A DNA stretch of 64,000 nt from Anarhynchus alexandrinus (GCA_008711295.1 VUYV01000015.1:489670-553669); one strand, 5' to 3'. Numbered from the stretch's first letter, positions 13,281 through 25,700 are shown. Program-made: numbers and translations. Notes: generated by a model not told the origin, from the letters alone.

Positions 13281-16200
13281 ATCCAGAGACTCGGGCTGCT
13301 GAGCTGAGTACGTACCACTCCAGCTCCTCGAATAGACAAGCTAGCTAACAAAACAGCACTAAGTGGCTTCAGCGTGCTGTAATTAAAGGGTGCGCACATT
13401 TGTTAGTTGATGGATTGCCCATCAGGTGGGGTCGGCGGTGTGCAGCGTGCCTGAGGGCTGCGGCAGGTCCATGGACGTGGTTTGGACACCAAGTGTTAGC
13501 ATTTGCTTTTGGGGGTGACTCGTGCTGTACGGTGCTCCTACCAAGCTGTTCATGGGAGGCAGACGCAACCCGGCCAGCTGGGCTGGGCTGATGCTGGAGG
13601 TTCACAGAGGAGCTTTCTGGATAGCCACGCACGTCTATAAATTACCCAAGTGTTGGTAGAAGGCACGCACAGAGGGTTTGAACCCCAAACCCACTGACAG
13701 CACGAAGATGAGCTGAATTCAAAGACTTCAAAGCCAGTCTTGCACTTGGCTTCAGCCAGGTGCTCTGTGCTGGGCATTTATCCACCTTCAAGCTCAGCCG
13801 CCTGCATTGTGTTGTTTTTTTTTTTAAAAAAAAGATTATTATAATTCACTTGGAGAAAGGCTCCCAACCCCCTGCTTGGCTCCTGAGGCAAGGCTTCAAA
13901 TCAGTGCTACATGAAACAGGGGAGGTGGGCTATGGGCTAAAATTCCTGTTGCTCTTGCAAAGCTCCCTGGCAGCCCTGTGCACGATGCTCCTCACGTCCC
14001 AGCCCCAGCAGGACCCGCTGCCTGGGGTGGTGCTTGCTGGATCGTGGGCTGTGTCTGATCCTGGGTGTCTTTTTCAATGCAGGTCTCAACTGTCTCCCAG
14101 TGTTGGAGGAAGGGCAGGAGCCTTCATGGCTGGGGACCTGACCGGCACTGTGTCCTGAAACACTTGGAAAAGTTTCTTTCTTTCCACCTGGCTGAGATGG
14201 CAGGAGGAAGAGGGACCAGATGATCTCTCCAGATCCTGCCTGTTTCCTTCATTATAGTGGTTAGGAGGTCCTTGGTAGGACTTAAACCAGGGGTGAATTC
14301 AATATGAGTCACACAGGTATGGATCTGGGTACCCAAACACTTGTGGTACCCAGGGGATGCCAGCAGTCACCCGCTGTCACCCAGAATGCCATGAGCCTCC
14401 TCTGGGCATCCTGTGGCACACCTACTGGCATGGTGTAGGTCTTTCTGCGCCCCCGGGCATCACCACGGTAGGATGTTTGCAGGCAGCCCTGCCAAGAGCA
14501 TCTGCAAGGCAATGCAGTGGGCTCTAGAGTAGACGGAGGGGACCATTCCCATCGCAGGGATGGACCCGAAGCAGCACACAGCTTGAGGCCAGCCCCAACT
14601 CCCCCTCGGCGCATCCCCCACGCATCTGTAGTCTCTTCCCCTCTCCGTCAGCCCCGCGCACCTGTGTTCCAAGGCAGAGTGGGATTTATCCTGCCCCAGG
14701 CGCTCGGTGCAAGGGGTCAGCCCTCATAAACCTCGCCGGCACCAGAGCCCAGGCCAGCTGCCTCCCTCGCGCCCGCGGGGACGGCCTCCGCATCCCGGGT
14801 GTGTTTCGCTATCGGCGCCTGAGGCCATTCTATGCACCAGCACCCATCCTGGTGGGTCCAGGGCATGGTGTGGTGGCAGTGCAGTGGGGATGGGGCTGAG
14901 TGTTCCCGGCCCCTGGCTCCCCTCCCCGCACCAAGCACTCCGGGTAACCCCGGTCCGTGGGAGGCGGCGTGAAGTCATTCTGGTCCTCTAGCAAACCCCT
15001 CCAGCTGTCTGGAGCCAGCGCAGATTGTAGGACGTGTCTGGTGACTGACGGGGCCTCAAATCCACGTTTATGTGAGATGATATGGAGAGTTTTAATTTTT
15101 TATGAGCAAGGGGTTGGGGGGAGGAGGAGATTCCCAGCGCAGCTTGGAGGGGAGGCGGCGATGCGTGCATATGCGTGTGTGAGACACGTTTCGTCCCGTT
15201 GACCCCCAGCTGCAGGAGTCCTGTGCAGATAAAAACAGCATCCCGTCACTTCCAAGTGTTGGGGAGCAGCTGGGGAGGGGGTCAGACAATGGCTGCTAGC
15301 AGCCTGTGTGGAGCAGGGACGCGGCAGCAGGGTTTGGAGATGGCCCTCCAGACCAAACCCTCTGCTCAGTCCCTCCTGCACATCACCAAAGTCCCCTCCT
15401 GTCCCTGCCCATGGGGTTGCTCCAGGCTCAGCCCCTTCCTCAGCAGATGAATCCCTGGAAAGCTCTGTTGAGCTTTCCCAAAGGAGAGCCCACTTGATGG
15501 AGTGCCTGAGCATGACTTCTCCAGCATCCGGACCCTGGTGAGATGCTGTGGCCGCTTTCAAACCCCACCGATCCTCCTGGAGAAGCTGCTCTTCTGCCCT
15601 GCAACTTGGCAGGCAGTGTTTGGTGGGGCCATCCAGGCTGGTGGTTTCCACATGGTTACCCTGTCTGCAGATTGCTCTGCCCTGGTTTAATCCCTGCAAA
15701 CCTTATCTCCTAGCCCTGCATAAAACCTCATCGTGCCATTGAGGAACAGGTCAGAGTCACCAGAGCTTTTCAGCTGGAGAGAAAATTGCCTGGTCCAGTG
15801 TCAGGCAAGAGCAAGGCAGAAAGTGAGCTAAGATAAAGGCCTGGACACCTGCTCCTGAGTGCCTAGTGTTGGCTAGGGTCCTGATGGGAAAGAACTCGGA
15901 GCAACTGCTTGACCAGGAAATCTTGGAAGAAGAAGACATCTGCCTGCCACACATCCAGGGCTGGTGGCTGAGCCTATCTCCAGGGCTATGTTGGTACCAG
16001 TTGGCTTCTGAAGGTGAAGGAGATGCCCACGGGGAGCTGGGAGCCACGTGCCATCAATACCCCATGGCTAAGGCTGAGAGGTGGCCACCAAGGTCACATG
16101 TCACCATCCTTGACTGTGGGATGGGGATTTCCAGGTGGTGCCTGGCTCCTTTGGTGGAAAGATCATCTCTCTGCTTCCCATGGGCAGTGGGGATAGAACA

Positions 16201-16658
16201 ACCTCTCCCCGAACCAGCCAGAATGCCTGAGTGCAATGACTCTCGCCCGGAAAGGAGGAGGGGGGCTGAGGCCTCTTTGTAACCCAATCTCGTCTGCATG
16301 GGCCCCTTTGTTGTTATTACATTTATTTATTGATCCCTCTTGGGAAAACCTCAGCAGTGCTGGACTTGCCGGGACTTTATTAATGGGGGTGGGGGGTGAG
16401 GGAAGGGGAGGGGGGCTGAACAGAGCACTGGACCATCTGTTCCCACCAAAGGGACGAAGCAACAATAGCCATGTTTATAAAACTTCTCTGCAACTCATTG
16501 TGTTTGCGAAAGGAGAGCTTCCACATCAAAGGCTGTTTCCGCTCCCGCTGCTTGGGGGCCCCTCCATCTTCTAACATCCTGCGAGGATTGCCCCGTCTTG
16601 GTCCCCTCCTCCCCCCACAGCCCCAGCCACATGGTGAGGTGACAGCAGCATCACCCAT

Positions 16659-16704
16659 GGGGACACCAAGGCGGCTGGGGACACCAAGGCATCTGGGGAC
16701 ACCC
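16659..16704. repeat. 18-bp minisatellite, 2.5 copies
   Basis: Units of GGGGACACCAAGGCGGCT: two near-perfect copies and a partial third. Confidence 0.85.
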
Positions 16705-19700
16705 TGGTCGAAGGGACCGTCTTCTTGTGTCCAGTGGTCCACAGAGACTTTCCAAGGGGGGTTTCTCTTGGAAGCAATGAATATCTACCATAAAGCTCTG
16801 GATAGAGTTTACCAGGTACTGGCTGGTGGGCAGGAGACCTGTCCCCAAGCTGATTTCATTCCATCTGCTTGAACAGCAATATTTGTGAAGCCCCTTTGAT
16901 TTTACTCAAATTTCAGATGTGGAAAAAAAAAAAAGTAAGAAAAACAAAAAACAAGGAAGGGAGTGAGGTCTGGCCACATCAAAACTGGCTGATGGGGTTC
17001 TTGCTAATGAAACAACCATGTTTGGCTTTGCTCTAGGCTTGTATTAGATTATCTGTTACAATCAGGCATGAAATAAAGACCATTAAACAGCAATGAAATA
17101 TTTTGACTGAACCAATATGTTGTTTTTCCTTCCCTAACTGATCTTTATGGACAAGATGAGGGTTTAGTTCTGGCTCAGATCAAAGCTGAATGCCTTCTTG
17201 GGGACTTGGAGTTGTCAGCCATCTCCTGACCACGACCCGGCCCTGCATCTGGGCTTCTCTGGGTTGAGTTTGCAGGCTGGAGGTTTGGGACATGTCCAGG
17301 CTGTCACACATTCCCAGCGTGACCCTGAATAATGGCATGTCACCTCCTGGGACTGTGGATTCCCTGTCTGCTGGTGCTTTATGGTGGTGACTGTCTCTAT
17401 GGGGTGATGCACATAAGACCCGGTGACTCTGCTGGGGGTCGTGCCCATTAGGTGTGAGGAACAGGGAAACCTCCCATGGGGATATAGGAATGTCCCAGTC
17501 TAGCCTTGGACAAAACTGAGACCTCTGGAAGATGCTGCCAACCTGCAGGAAGGCAAGACCCCAGCCCAGTGGCACTTTGCCACCCATGGGCAAAGCTCTT
17601 CTCTGCATCACCTGGTTGTGCAAGGACCTGATTTCCAGCCTGCAGAACAGGTGCCCTGACAGCAGGCTGGTGGCTGGGCAGGGGTGGGCTATCTCACACC
17701 TTCGAACCACCACTTCCATCCTGGAAGGGGAAAACCTTTCCAGAGACTATATGGCACCTTCTTGGGAAGCAGTCCAAGTCCCTGTTGGCCATGTCCGCTT
17801 GGCCTGTCCTCCTCCAAGCTGCTGGAGGAGACCTGAGAACAGTCCCTGATCCCTCCTGGCAGGGCATAGGAAGCATACTGCTCTCTCCCAGCACTTAGCA
17901 GCTTCCCCGGGAACTGTGCAGGAAAGAAAGGAGCCCAGACTTCTGGGAGACACTTTCATTTCATGCCTAAGCCACTACTCTGCTGCTCAGCCACACGGAT
18001 CCATTAAGTCCCCTCCTGGCTGTCTTCTTTCCATCAATCACCCCATCTCTGTGAGCAGCCCAGACACCGGATCTGGGTTATAAATAAGACAATCAATCAG
18101 CGATGCTATTAGATAAACAGAGTGGCAGAAGCCAAATTAATGCTTGGCTTTTTCTTGAAAGGGAGGAAAAAAAGAGTCAATTGCTTATTAAGGGACCCTG
18201 GTGTGGTCTGGTCTGCATGCTGCAGATGAGCTGGGTGGGCTGCGCTCAGCTGCCGTGCCCGCGTGCGGGGAGGTTTGGGATGCTGTGAGCAGATGGTCCA
18301 TGTGGGTCACCCTGGCCAGAGCAGGCAAGGGACTGGGGCAGACTGGAGGTGGGCAAAGAAGTCACAGCACTGGGGAGGTGATGGGGAGCTGGGAAGGCAA
18401 TGATGGGTGCTGTCCATCCGGCCATAGTGCAACTGGGGGGTGAGGAGGTGTTGGAGCTGGTCTGGTGGGGAGGGAGGGCATGAGGCTGCAGGGCAGAGGT
18501 GTCTGGGGACCAGGGACACAGTGCTAGGGCAGAGGATGAGCCATTCAGGATGGACATGAGGAAGAGGAAAGTCACTGCTTTGAGGCTCTTCAAACAACAG
18601 ATGGCCTCTTCTGGAGAGGCATCAAGTCCTGTTCTGGAGCCACCAAGGAATAAGATGGTCCACGGCTGTCCTTTTCAGTCTGCTGTGACCATCTGCCACC
18701 TCTTGCTGCTCCAAGCCTCTGCCCGACAGACTTGTGGGGGTGCCTGGCGCTGTTGTTACCCCCAGGGACCCCACCTGCAGCTCCATCTGCTTCTCTGTGT
18801 GGTGGTGACTGAATCACTCAAAGCTCCTGGCCTCATTTCTGCACCACTGGTAGTCGGCAGGAGCCTTTCCTCGTAGTGGAACCCTGGTGTCTGAGCCACC
18901 CCTCCTGCCACTGGGGAAGAAAGTCCTGGAGGAAGGCTATAACCTGCCACGGGTGTCCAGTACAACGTCTCTGTAGAGGAGACATAGGTATTTTCTGAAC
19001 CAATACCCTGTGGTTTGGGATGGGCTCTTGTATTTTGCTGGACTTGACACCATGACATGTTGAGGACCAGGGGAGTCTGGGCTCCTCCAAGTCAGGCTGA
19101 CTCTATCCTCAGCCCCTCGCAGATGCTGCTCTTCATGCCCTCGCCCTGTGGACCACCTTTCCGCCAGCTCCTGCTGCTCTTGCCTCCACCTCTCACCTCT
19201 CCCTGTTGTTGTGGTGGAGGAGGATGTTTGCCCCTTGGGGACCAGATCTAACCCTGTGCAAATAAGCAGCAGCTCTCCTCTGCCAGCTGGCTTGACGGAT
19301 CCCAACTGGCGTTTCCATCCAGGACAGCAGGATGCTCTCGTGCTTGGGTCTGGCTGTGCAGCTATCAGTGTGATTTCTTGGCTGCCGAGCTTGCCTTCAC
19401 ACCCCTCTGCCTCCCCGCTCTCACCTGGGACTGTCTGAGCTGGAGCCGAAACACACAGCACCATGCCTGTTGCTCCACCAAAGCATGGTCCCCCATTGAA
19501 GCCTGACGGCTCAGCGCTGCCAGTCTAATTTGTGATAAATATGCTGCACGTTATCACCTGGGGGCTCCAGGCTCCTGGGAGGCTGGTATGGGAGCAGGGA
19601 GCTTCTCTGACCATTGGGTCGGGGAGGATGAGATCTCTGCTGGCACCTGCCTCGGGGAAGGATGCAGGAGGTGCAGTGATTTGGACTCGCTCCACGGCTC

Positions 19701-20529
19701 AGCCCATCACTCAAGCAAGGGGGCTTTCTGCTTCCTACAAGGCCTCGTGGCCAGGAAATAGCTCCTGCTTTCCAGCCGCACTTCTGATCCCTCTTGCAGA
19801 GCCTGGGGAGCTCAGTGCAAGGCTGCTCTCGCATCAGCAATGGCTGAAAACAACACCTAAGGTGGGATTTACTGCCACATATGTGCTGGGAAGATGCAGG
19901 GACCCGTTGCGCCTGGCTGATGTATTGGATTTCAGGTTATGTGATGCACAGGTCTCTCTGAGTGCTGTAATTCCCCCTTTCTTCCTGTATGGATTTATAC
20001 TGCTAAGTGGATGGATTTTCTGCTTGGCAGGGATGCTCCTCTGGGACCTTCCCCAGTTAGAAACATCTCTGCACATCTGTACGTAATATTGCTGGGGCAC
20101 TTCACGAGTGGGCTTTTACGACACCCCTTGCTTTATGGACTGCCGCTTAATCCGGCCAGGCACAGCGGAGGGGCTGATGAACAGCATCCTGGAGCTGGCG
20201 GCAGGCTTGGTGCCAACTCCAGGTGTCGGAGGGTGCCTGGGGCTGCGTGTGAAAGCCACCACTCTTGGATGGCTTCTCATACAGCTGCCCTGGGCAGTGG
20301 GAGCACCGCTGCCTCGGTCCCTGCAACAGCTTGAGAGGGACAGGTTTCTTCTGCTTAATGACCTGAGACAGCACGGCTCCGGACCAGGCATGGAGATCCT
20401 GGGTGGAGATGAAGGCAATCTGTCTGTCTGGGATGCTTCCCCCAGGCAAGGGCTGGGCCTGACATTTTCATCTCTGCTAAGAGCTGTCCCTTCCCCCTGC
20501 CCCGAAGAGCCATCTGCTATGGTAGATTA

Positions 20530-20690
20530 CCCTGGCTTTTAGCGCTGTGAATCCATAATTAGTGCATAATTAATTACCAGATGTTTTTAACACTAATGAA
20601 ACATTAATAAATGATGGAGGCATGTTGTCTGGTAATGGAACATTAACCAGTGAACCAAGCCAGCACATGGGGCAGTGCTGCTGATAGTAC
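20530..20690. other. AT-rich block with clustered TAATTA-type sites
   Basis: The block contains ccataattagtgcataatta and ATTA cores repeated through acattaataaatgatgg and gaacattaacc, between GC-rich flanks. Clustered homeodomain-type ATTA cores suggest a distal enhancer candidate; they can also arise by base composition alone. Confidence 0.3.
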
Positions 20691-20838
20691 GGCCAAGCTG
20701 GAGGCTGCGTGGGACTGAGCTCTCCTCTAATAAAGACCCAGCACGGCGAAAGCCATAGCAAGTGCCTGATGGGAGCTAGCGACCAGCTTGATGCTGCCTT
20801 CAGGCTTTACAGAGCCAGGGCTGTGGCTGCTTCACCTG

Positions 20839-20966
20839 CATCCACCCACCCACCCATCCTTCCATCCATCCACCCATCCTTCCATTCATCCACCCATCCT
20901 TCCATTCATCCACCCATCCTTCCATCCATCCACATATCCACCCATCCATCCTTCCATCCATCCATC
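20839..20966. repeat. CATC/CACC-type minisatellite
   Basis: About 128 bp of imperfect tetranucleotide units (catc, caccc, cttc) with a higher-order unit of about 24 bp, ccacccatccttccattcat, seen several times. Confidence 0.93.
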
Positions 20967-21707
20967 TCCCAACTGGAGAAACGCTGTTGGCGCACTGGGC
21001 AGGCAATTTCCTTAAAAAAACAAGCTTTCTTTCCCCCTGGAAACTGGGGGGATGAACTGCAGCTCGATGACATGTCTGCTCCAGTTGGTGCTCACAAGCA
21101 AGGCACGTGGGAAGAGGCCAGACCCCCGCACAGAGTGCTTTGCTGCGCTCGCTGCCCCTGTGCCGTGTCCCTGTGAGCCTTGCCCTGATGGAAGTTTAAT
21201 TCAGAGCATCTGGGCCAGTGGCATTTTGCTAACATGAAATTATTAATCAGACAAGGAAAGTGCATTAATTGGGACGACGTGTCATCTCCAGCCTCCAGGC
21301 TGCAGCGGGGCGCAGGCAGGTCTCCATCCTCCTGCCTGCCTGAGAGGTCTCAGAGTGCGGCCAGAGCTCGGGGACATGTGGGATCCCCAAAGTCTGTGGC
21401 ACCTCCCCATCACATTGCAGGTGCCACACAGGGTGAGTGACAACCATCCCCTTCACATCACCAGGGTTTCCAGGGGTGGGCAACCCCCTTGCACCTTCTC
21501 AGGGTGATCCAAAGGCCATGTTTTGGGTCCCCTCCACCGCCTGGGAAGATGATGCTCAAGCTCTTGGGCAGGCTCCAGGGTGTTCATGTCCCCCTCACTG
21601 CCATCCCCATGTCCTCCCTGTCACATCCAGCACCACGCAGCAGAACCCACCCACTCCAGCCGCAAGGGAAATAACACCCAGAGCTGCCAGTCATCATGAA
21701 ATGATCA

Positions 21708-21713
21708 TTTAAT
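21708..21713 (-). promoter_or_regulatory. Candidate CNTFR polyadenylation signal ATTAAA
   Basis: On the minus strand this reads ATTAAA. It is the first canonical-type hexamer I find downstream of the stop codon. No AATAAA was seen on this strand between about 21.7 and 22.7 kb. Choice of this site is inference; transcript 3' ends would settle it. Confidence 0.4.
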
Positions 21714-21735
21714 GAAGACTGTCTCTCCTGGTGCA

Positions 21736-21753
21736 TGTGTGTGTGTGTGTGTG
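21736..21753. repeat. (TG)n dinucleotide tract
   Basis: Nine TG units just after a TGCA, close to the predicted CNTFR polyadenylation region. On the transcript strand it is CA-rich. Confidence 0.9.
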
Positions 21754-21796
21754 CGCGGTTGTCTCTGTGTGAGCTTTGTTTTATCCCCTCTATTAC

Positions 21797-21840
21797 TTCT
21801 TTTTTTTTTTGATTCTTTTTTTTTTTTTATATATATACAT
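21797..21840. repeat. T-rich tract and TA repeat in predicted CNTFR 3' UTR
   Basis: Two T-runs separated by GATTC are followed by tatatatataca. On the transcript strand this is a UA-repeat followed by A-runs. Confidence 0.85.
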
Positions 21841-21988
21841 CTATAAAAAATTCAAATACAGCATGTCAACAGTGGGAATACTAGGACGTACGGTATTAAA
21901 TACTGCGCTTGGGTCCAGGCAGGGGCAAGAAGAGGTGTCTTTACAAAACAGGGCTTGGGTTAGGATAGGGAGGAGAGCAGAGCAGGCA

Positions 21989-22026
21989 CGGGGACAGCTG
22001 GGGACAGCGGGGACAGCAGGGGACAG
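21989..22026. repeat. GGGACAGC short tandem repeat
   Basis: Four to five imperfect copies of a GGGACAGC-like 9-mer (ggggacagctggggacagcg and on), inside the predicted CNTFR terminal exon. Confidence 0.8.
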
Positions 22027-22667
22027 GTCTGCAGGGCTCCAGCTCTAAAGGCAACAGCAGAGCTATTCTGCTTTTGTTGGAGAATGAGACAAACGTCAAC
22101 GGGGGCGATTCCCTGTATCCAACGTGGTTAAAAGTTTGGGGGTGATGTGGGGACAGGGTTGGGGGTGGCGAAGGCTCCTGCAGGGTGCTGCGGTGGGGAG
22201 GGAGAGGGGGGAGCCAGAGGGGCAGCTCTCCCAGGTGCTCGGCAAGGGGCAGGGGGGGGTTTATCGGTGTTTCATTTCCTTTTTTTTTTCATTAAAACCC
22301 TGCTCCCCACCGCACTTGTGAAAGCCACCAGTTCTTCCCTCCATCATCCCCTCGAAGGGGACCAAGACGCCCTCCCCCCCGTGCACCCCTCCATTTTCGC
22401 CACGCGGTCGAGAGCTCGGGGAAGCGAGTCCGGTCCTTGGGAGACCCCCTTCTGCCGTAGGGGGGGGTAACACAGCTGGGAGCATCATTCCCCTCGCCAC
22501 CACCCCCATTTTCATATCCCCTTTTCTCGGTGCACCGTCACGCTCCCTGTCACCCGGGGGGGCAGTGGGGCGGCGGGCACGTCTTTGGCGTGGGGGGGTT
22601 AGCTGTATGAGCGGGTATGTCCTCGGCTGCGGCGCGGTGCCCGGGCTCGCTTCGCCTTGCTGGGNNN

Positions 22668-22732
22668 CCCGGGAGGGGGGTGGTGGGGCGGGGGGTGGTG
22701 GTGGTGGCGGTGGGCGGCGGGAGGGCGTCTGC
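22668..22732. repeat. G-rich low-complexity tract next to a 3-N gap
   Basis: The plus strand is a run of GGGGGG, GGTGG and GGCGG blocks starting just after NNN at 22665-22667. It has enough G-runs for quadruplex structure. The transcript strand is C-rich. Confidence 0.85.
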
Positions 22733-22762
22733 GCTGGGCTGCGACGGATGGACAGACGGGGA

Positions 22763-25700
22763 TCTGCAAGTTGGGAGGAGAGGGGTCACCGGTCCTGCTC
22801 CGGACTCAGCCATGGCTGGCCACCAAGTGGACACGCTGAGCAGAATTTGGCCTTTTTCCACAGGGAAATTCACCCCTTCCCAGAACCCAGGTGCCCAAAC
22901 CCATCACCTCCACCTCGTCCTCCCAGGGATGGACCCTGCCCGGGGACATTTTTGAGATGCATCTTTGAATTTTCTGATCCTGGGCAATTTTGCTTCTGTC
23001 ACTGCGCAAAGGCCTTAGACTTCCATGTGGTTTCTTTGCCTCAAAAAATCAGCAGTGTTGATGGGGGAGGTCTGCTGACAGTGAGGCATTGAAGAACAAC
23101 CCATTTGCAGGCTTTGCAGAAAAGGTTTGAAAAAAACATTTTTGAGATCTCCACCAGAACACCCAATCGGGAAAAGCAGCCAGATTTGGTGCATTTACAA
23201 AAAAAAATTGCAAAAGAACCCCAAATGGCTCATTCTCAATGCCCTTCACCCACAGCCTGGTTGGAGCATCCCCTTCCCAACTACCCTGGAGCCCCTGGGG
23301 TCCCGATATCCCTGCCCCCTCCCGGCACCCACACCCCATCTCTCACGCCCACAGTTTGGGAGATACTCACTAAATAAAGAGGACACCATAGGCAGCCAAG
23401 ACCAGTCCAGCTGTCCAACACACTGCCACGGCCCCGCTGCCCACCACGGCCCCCTTGTCGCAGATCTTGGTGGTGGGGGGCGGCATGAAAGAGGAGGTGC
23501 TAGCGCTCGTTGTCTCTGTGGGGAGGGAGAGTGGATGGCGAGGGGAGCCGGGGTGCCCCGGGATGCAGCTCCGCTCCCCCACCAGTGGGGACATGGCACT
23601 GCTTCATCCCCAAACTGCCTCTCTCACTGCCATGCCACGCTAGGGCTGAGCTGGGGGGCTGGGGTGATGAGCCAGGGGATGGTGTGGTCCACGAGGCTTT
23701 CCCTACTCTATCACTGGACCTACTGCTCAGAGAGGTTTGCACCACCAGCCAGAGCTGGACATCCCTCTCGGCCCCATCCAGCCCGGCCGGGCTGCTCTGT
23801 GCATCGGGTCGGTGGGAATTTTGGCTGGTCATGAGGTCATGACGACATGGCCACAAGTGCTCAGCAGAGAGCATCCCCTGGCCAGGGAATGCCTGGCTTG
23901 TCCTCCTCCATAGGGGACCAGATGAGGTGTCTGTCCCCACGAAGGGCTGCAGGATTGCAGGGAGAGCATGGATGGGCAGTCAGGCTGGGGCAGCTTCGGT
24001 CACATCCAGAGGGTCCCAGGGTGCCCCTGGCCAGACAATATGGGGGGGGATGCTGGGAGCCACAGGGGGGGGTCTGTCTCCGCACCTTTAATCAAGGTGT
24101 CACAGCAAGGCTCAGCCCCAGAGCTGGGGTGTCCCACATCAGCCCTGCATGGCTGCATGCACAGGGACACGTGTGTGAGGGACATGTGTGTGAGAGACAC
24201 GTGTGCACCTGCACAGGGAGCAGGCGGGTGCCATTGGAAGTGGCATTTACATTTAGCACCGTGCAGGCAGGTCTAGAAGCAAACCCCAAACCCTGACACC
24301 AGCATGGTGTGGCTGCACTCCTTGCGGGGGTTTTACCCTGCCGGGGATGAGGGGCTGCAAATCCCTGGTGCTGCCTGAATCCCCAGGTGCTCTGCTGGGC
24401 TTGGAGAGTGGGGACACTGAGCACACACACCCCTCCCCACACGCACATCTGGCCAGCTCACACACGTGGCCCCAACTAGAAGCCCGGTTGCTGCCTGCCT
24501 GCACGCCAGCGCTTCCCCCCACCCCGCTGCTGGTGCCAGCCAGGGGAACCGGCGCAGGGTCCGCTCCAGCCCTTCTGGGAAACGGAGGGCTGATAACGCC
24601 CATTTGGACACGGTCCCAGCTCTTTCCTAGAAACAGAGGCTTGTTAACTTTGTGGCTTTTATTTCGAATTGGCATCGCTCCGAGCCACTGTGCGGGGTCG
24701 GAGGTGTGGAGGGGGGTAGGACTGGAGGGAGGGCTGGAGGGGGCAGCACTCCAGGTAATAATACAAATAATAATAATAATAATAATAATCCAGCTTCGTT
24801 GTCACACTGCAAGCATCCTGGTGAGGAGGATGCTGGAGCCAGGCGAGCTGAGTCAGCACCCCTCAGACCATGGCTGCGCCTGCTGCCAGGGCCATGGGTG
24901 GGGGCAAAGTATAGGGTGAAGGGCTGCAGCCCTCCGCCCCGAGTGCTGGGGGGGATCTCCTTAGCTGGGGATGAAACTTGCACGGAGTTGGACAGGGGGG
25001 ACCCTCAGCCAGGACTCCTGGGTTACCCCCCTGCTGAGGGCACAGCCAGTTTGTACTGGGAGGGGGGCTCTCACCTGTGACCTGTGCCTCCGTGGTGAGA
25101 TGCTTGGGCTCCTCCGTCCAGGGGGTGGCATGGACGGCCACGCTCCAGTCACTCCACGTGCCGATGTCGTTGTCTTTGGCCGCCACCTGGATGATGTACT
25201 CCTTGCCAGCATAGGCATCCGTGATGGTGTGCGATGTCCCGTCCGACAGCTCGACCTGAGGGCAGCAGCGGGGAGGGGAGGGCGATCAGAGGAACCCCCG
25301 GCACCGGGAGGTGTAAAACAGTCAGCGAGGTTAGCTCGGCCAGAGGATGATAACGACGCTTTTGCAGCACTTTGGGAATCGCTACGGGGTTTTGGGCAGA
25401 GGCATGAGCCCGGGACAGGGATGCAGGGGGAGAATGCTCCAGCTGCAGCTAAGCCAAAGGTCTGCTGAGACCCCGTTCCTCTCCCAAACTTGCCATGCCG
25501 GAGTGGAGCGGCTTCCTCTAGAGGTCACCAGAAACTAGCAGATGTGCGGGCAGGCTCCGCTAGGACATGTTAGGGCTTTCTGGGCATCACTGCCAGTGCT
25601 GGGAGGAGGCTTCCCCCACCAGCACACCTCTGGCCACCCTGCTCCTGTGCCTGCTAGCGTCCCACCGGCTTGGCTTGCATCCCTCTGGCTGGGCCCTTCA

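Larger units (their letters stand above)
8871..20529. other. Intergenic sequence, no gene recognised
   Basis: Eleven kilobases of GC-rich sequence with A-tracts (10507-10522, 16921-16935) and one N at 10561. A small 18-bp tandem repeat lies at 16659-16704 and AT-rich blocks near 13.1 and 18.1 kb. The longest open frame (11616 to 10669, minus, 315 codons) is low in secondary support and matches no family I know. Confidence 0.6.
21690..22763 (-). other. CNTFR: Probable CNTFR terminal exon: last stop base and 3' UTR
   Basis: An acceptor on the minus strand (CTCCTCCCAACTTGCAG, ending at 22764) follows the donor inside the stop codon. Joining TA at 23372-23371 to A at 22763 gives TAA. No coding frame of note follows. 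The first 100 bases of the transcript are very C-rich, around an NNN at 22665-22667. Further down come a GGGACAGC-type repeat, an A-rich and AU-rich stretch (about 21797-21850) and an ATTAAA hexamer. The 3' boundary is a guess from that hexamer. An unspliced UTR directly after TAG is the alternative. Confidence 0.55.
23516..25074 (-). other. CNTFR intron between D3 and GPI-tail exons
   Basis: This 1.56-kb GC-rich intron starts GTGAGAGCCC and ends CCCCACAG. It contains a short GGGACACGTGTGTGA tandem array and an (AAT)n tract, listed separately. No other gene-like content was seen. Confidence 0.85.

Noticed and set aside
14171..14275. Possible CR1 fragment (gggaccagatgatctctcca)
   Set aside because: Only a short resemblance to the CR1 end and no flanking match.
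20839..20966. Regularly spaced repeat considered as a CRISPR array
   Set aside because: Tetranucleotide minisatellite with no unique spacers; eukaryotic context.
1..21700. Search for ENHO (adropin), which lies 3' of CNTFR in human
   Set aside because: No segment with the hydrophobic N-terminus and CHSRSADVDSLSES-like sequence was seen on either strand. Absence by eye is not proof.
25066..25083. Inner donor GTCACA nine bases before the chosen D3 exon end
   Set aside because: Weaker consensus; the CAG|GTGAGA site matches far better and gives the phase needed by the last coding exon.
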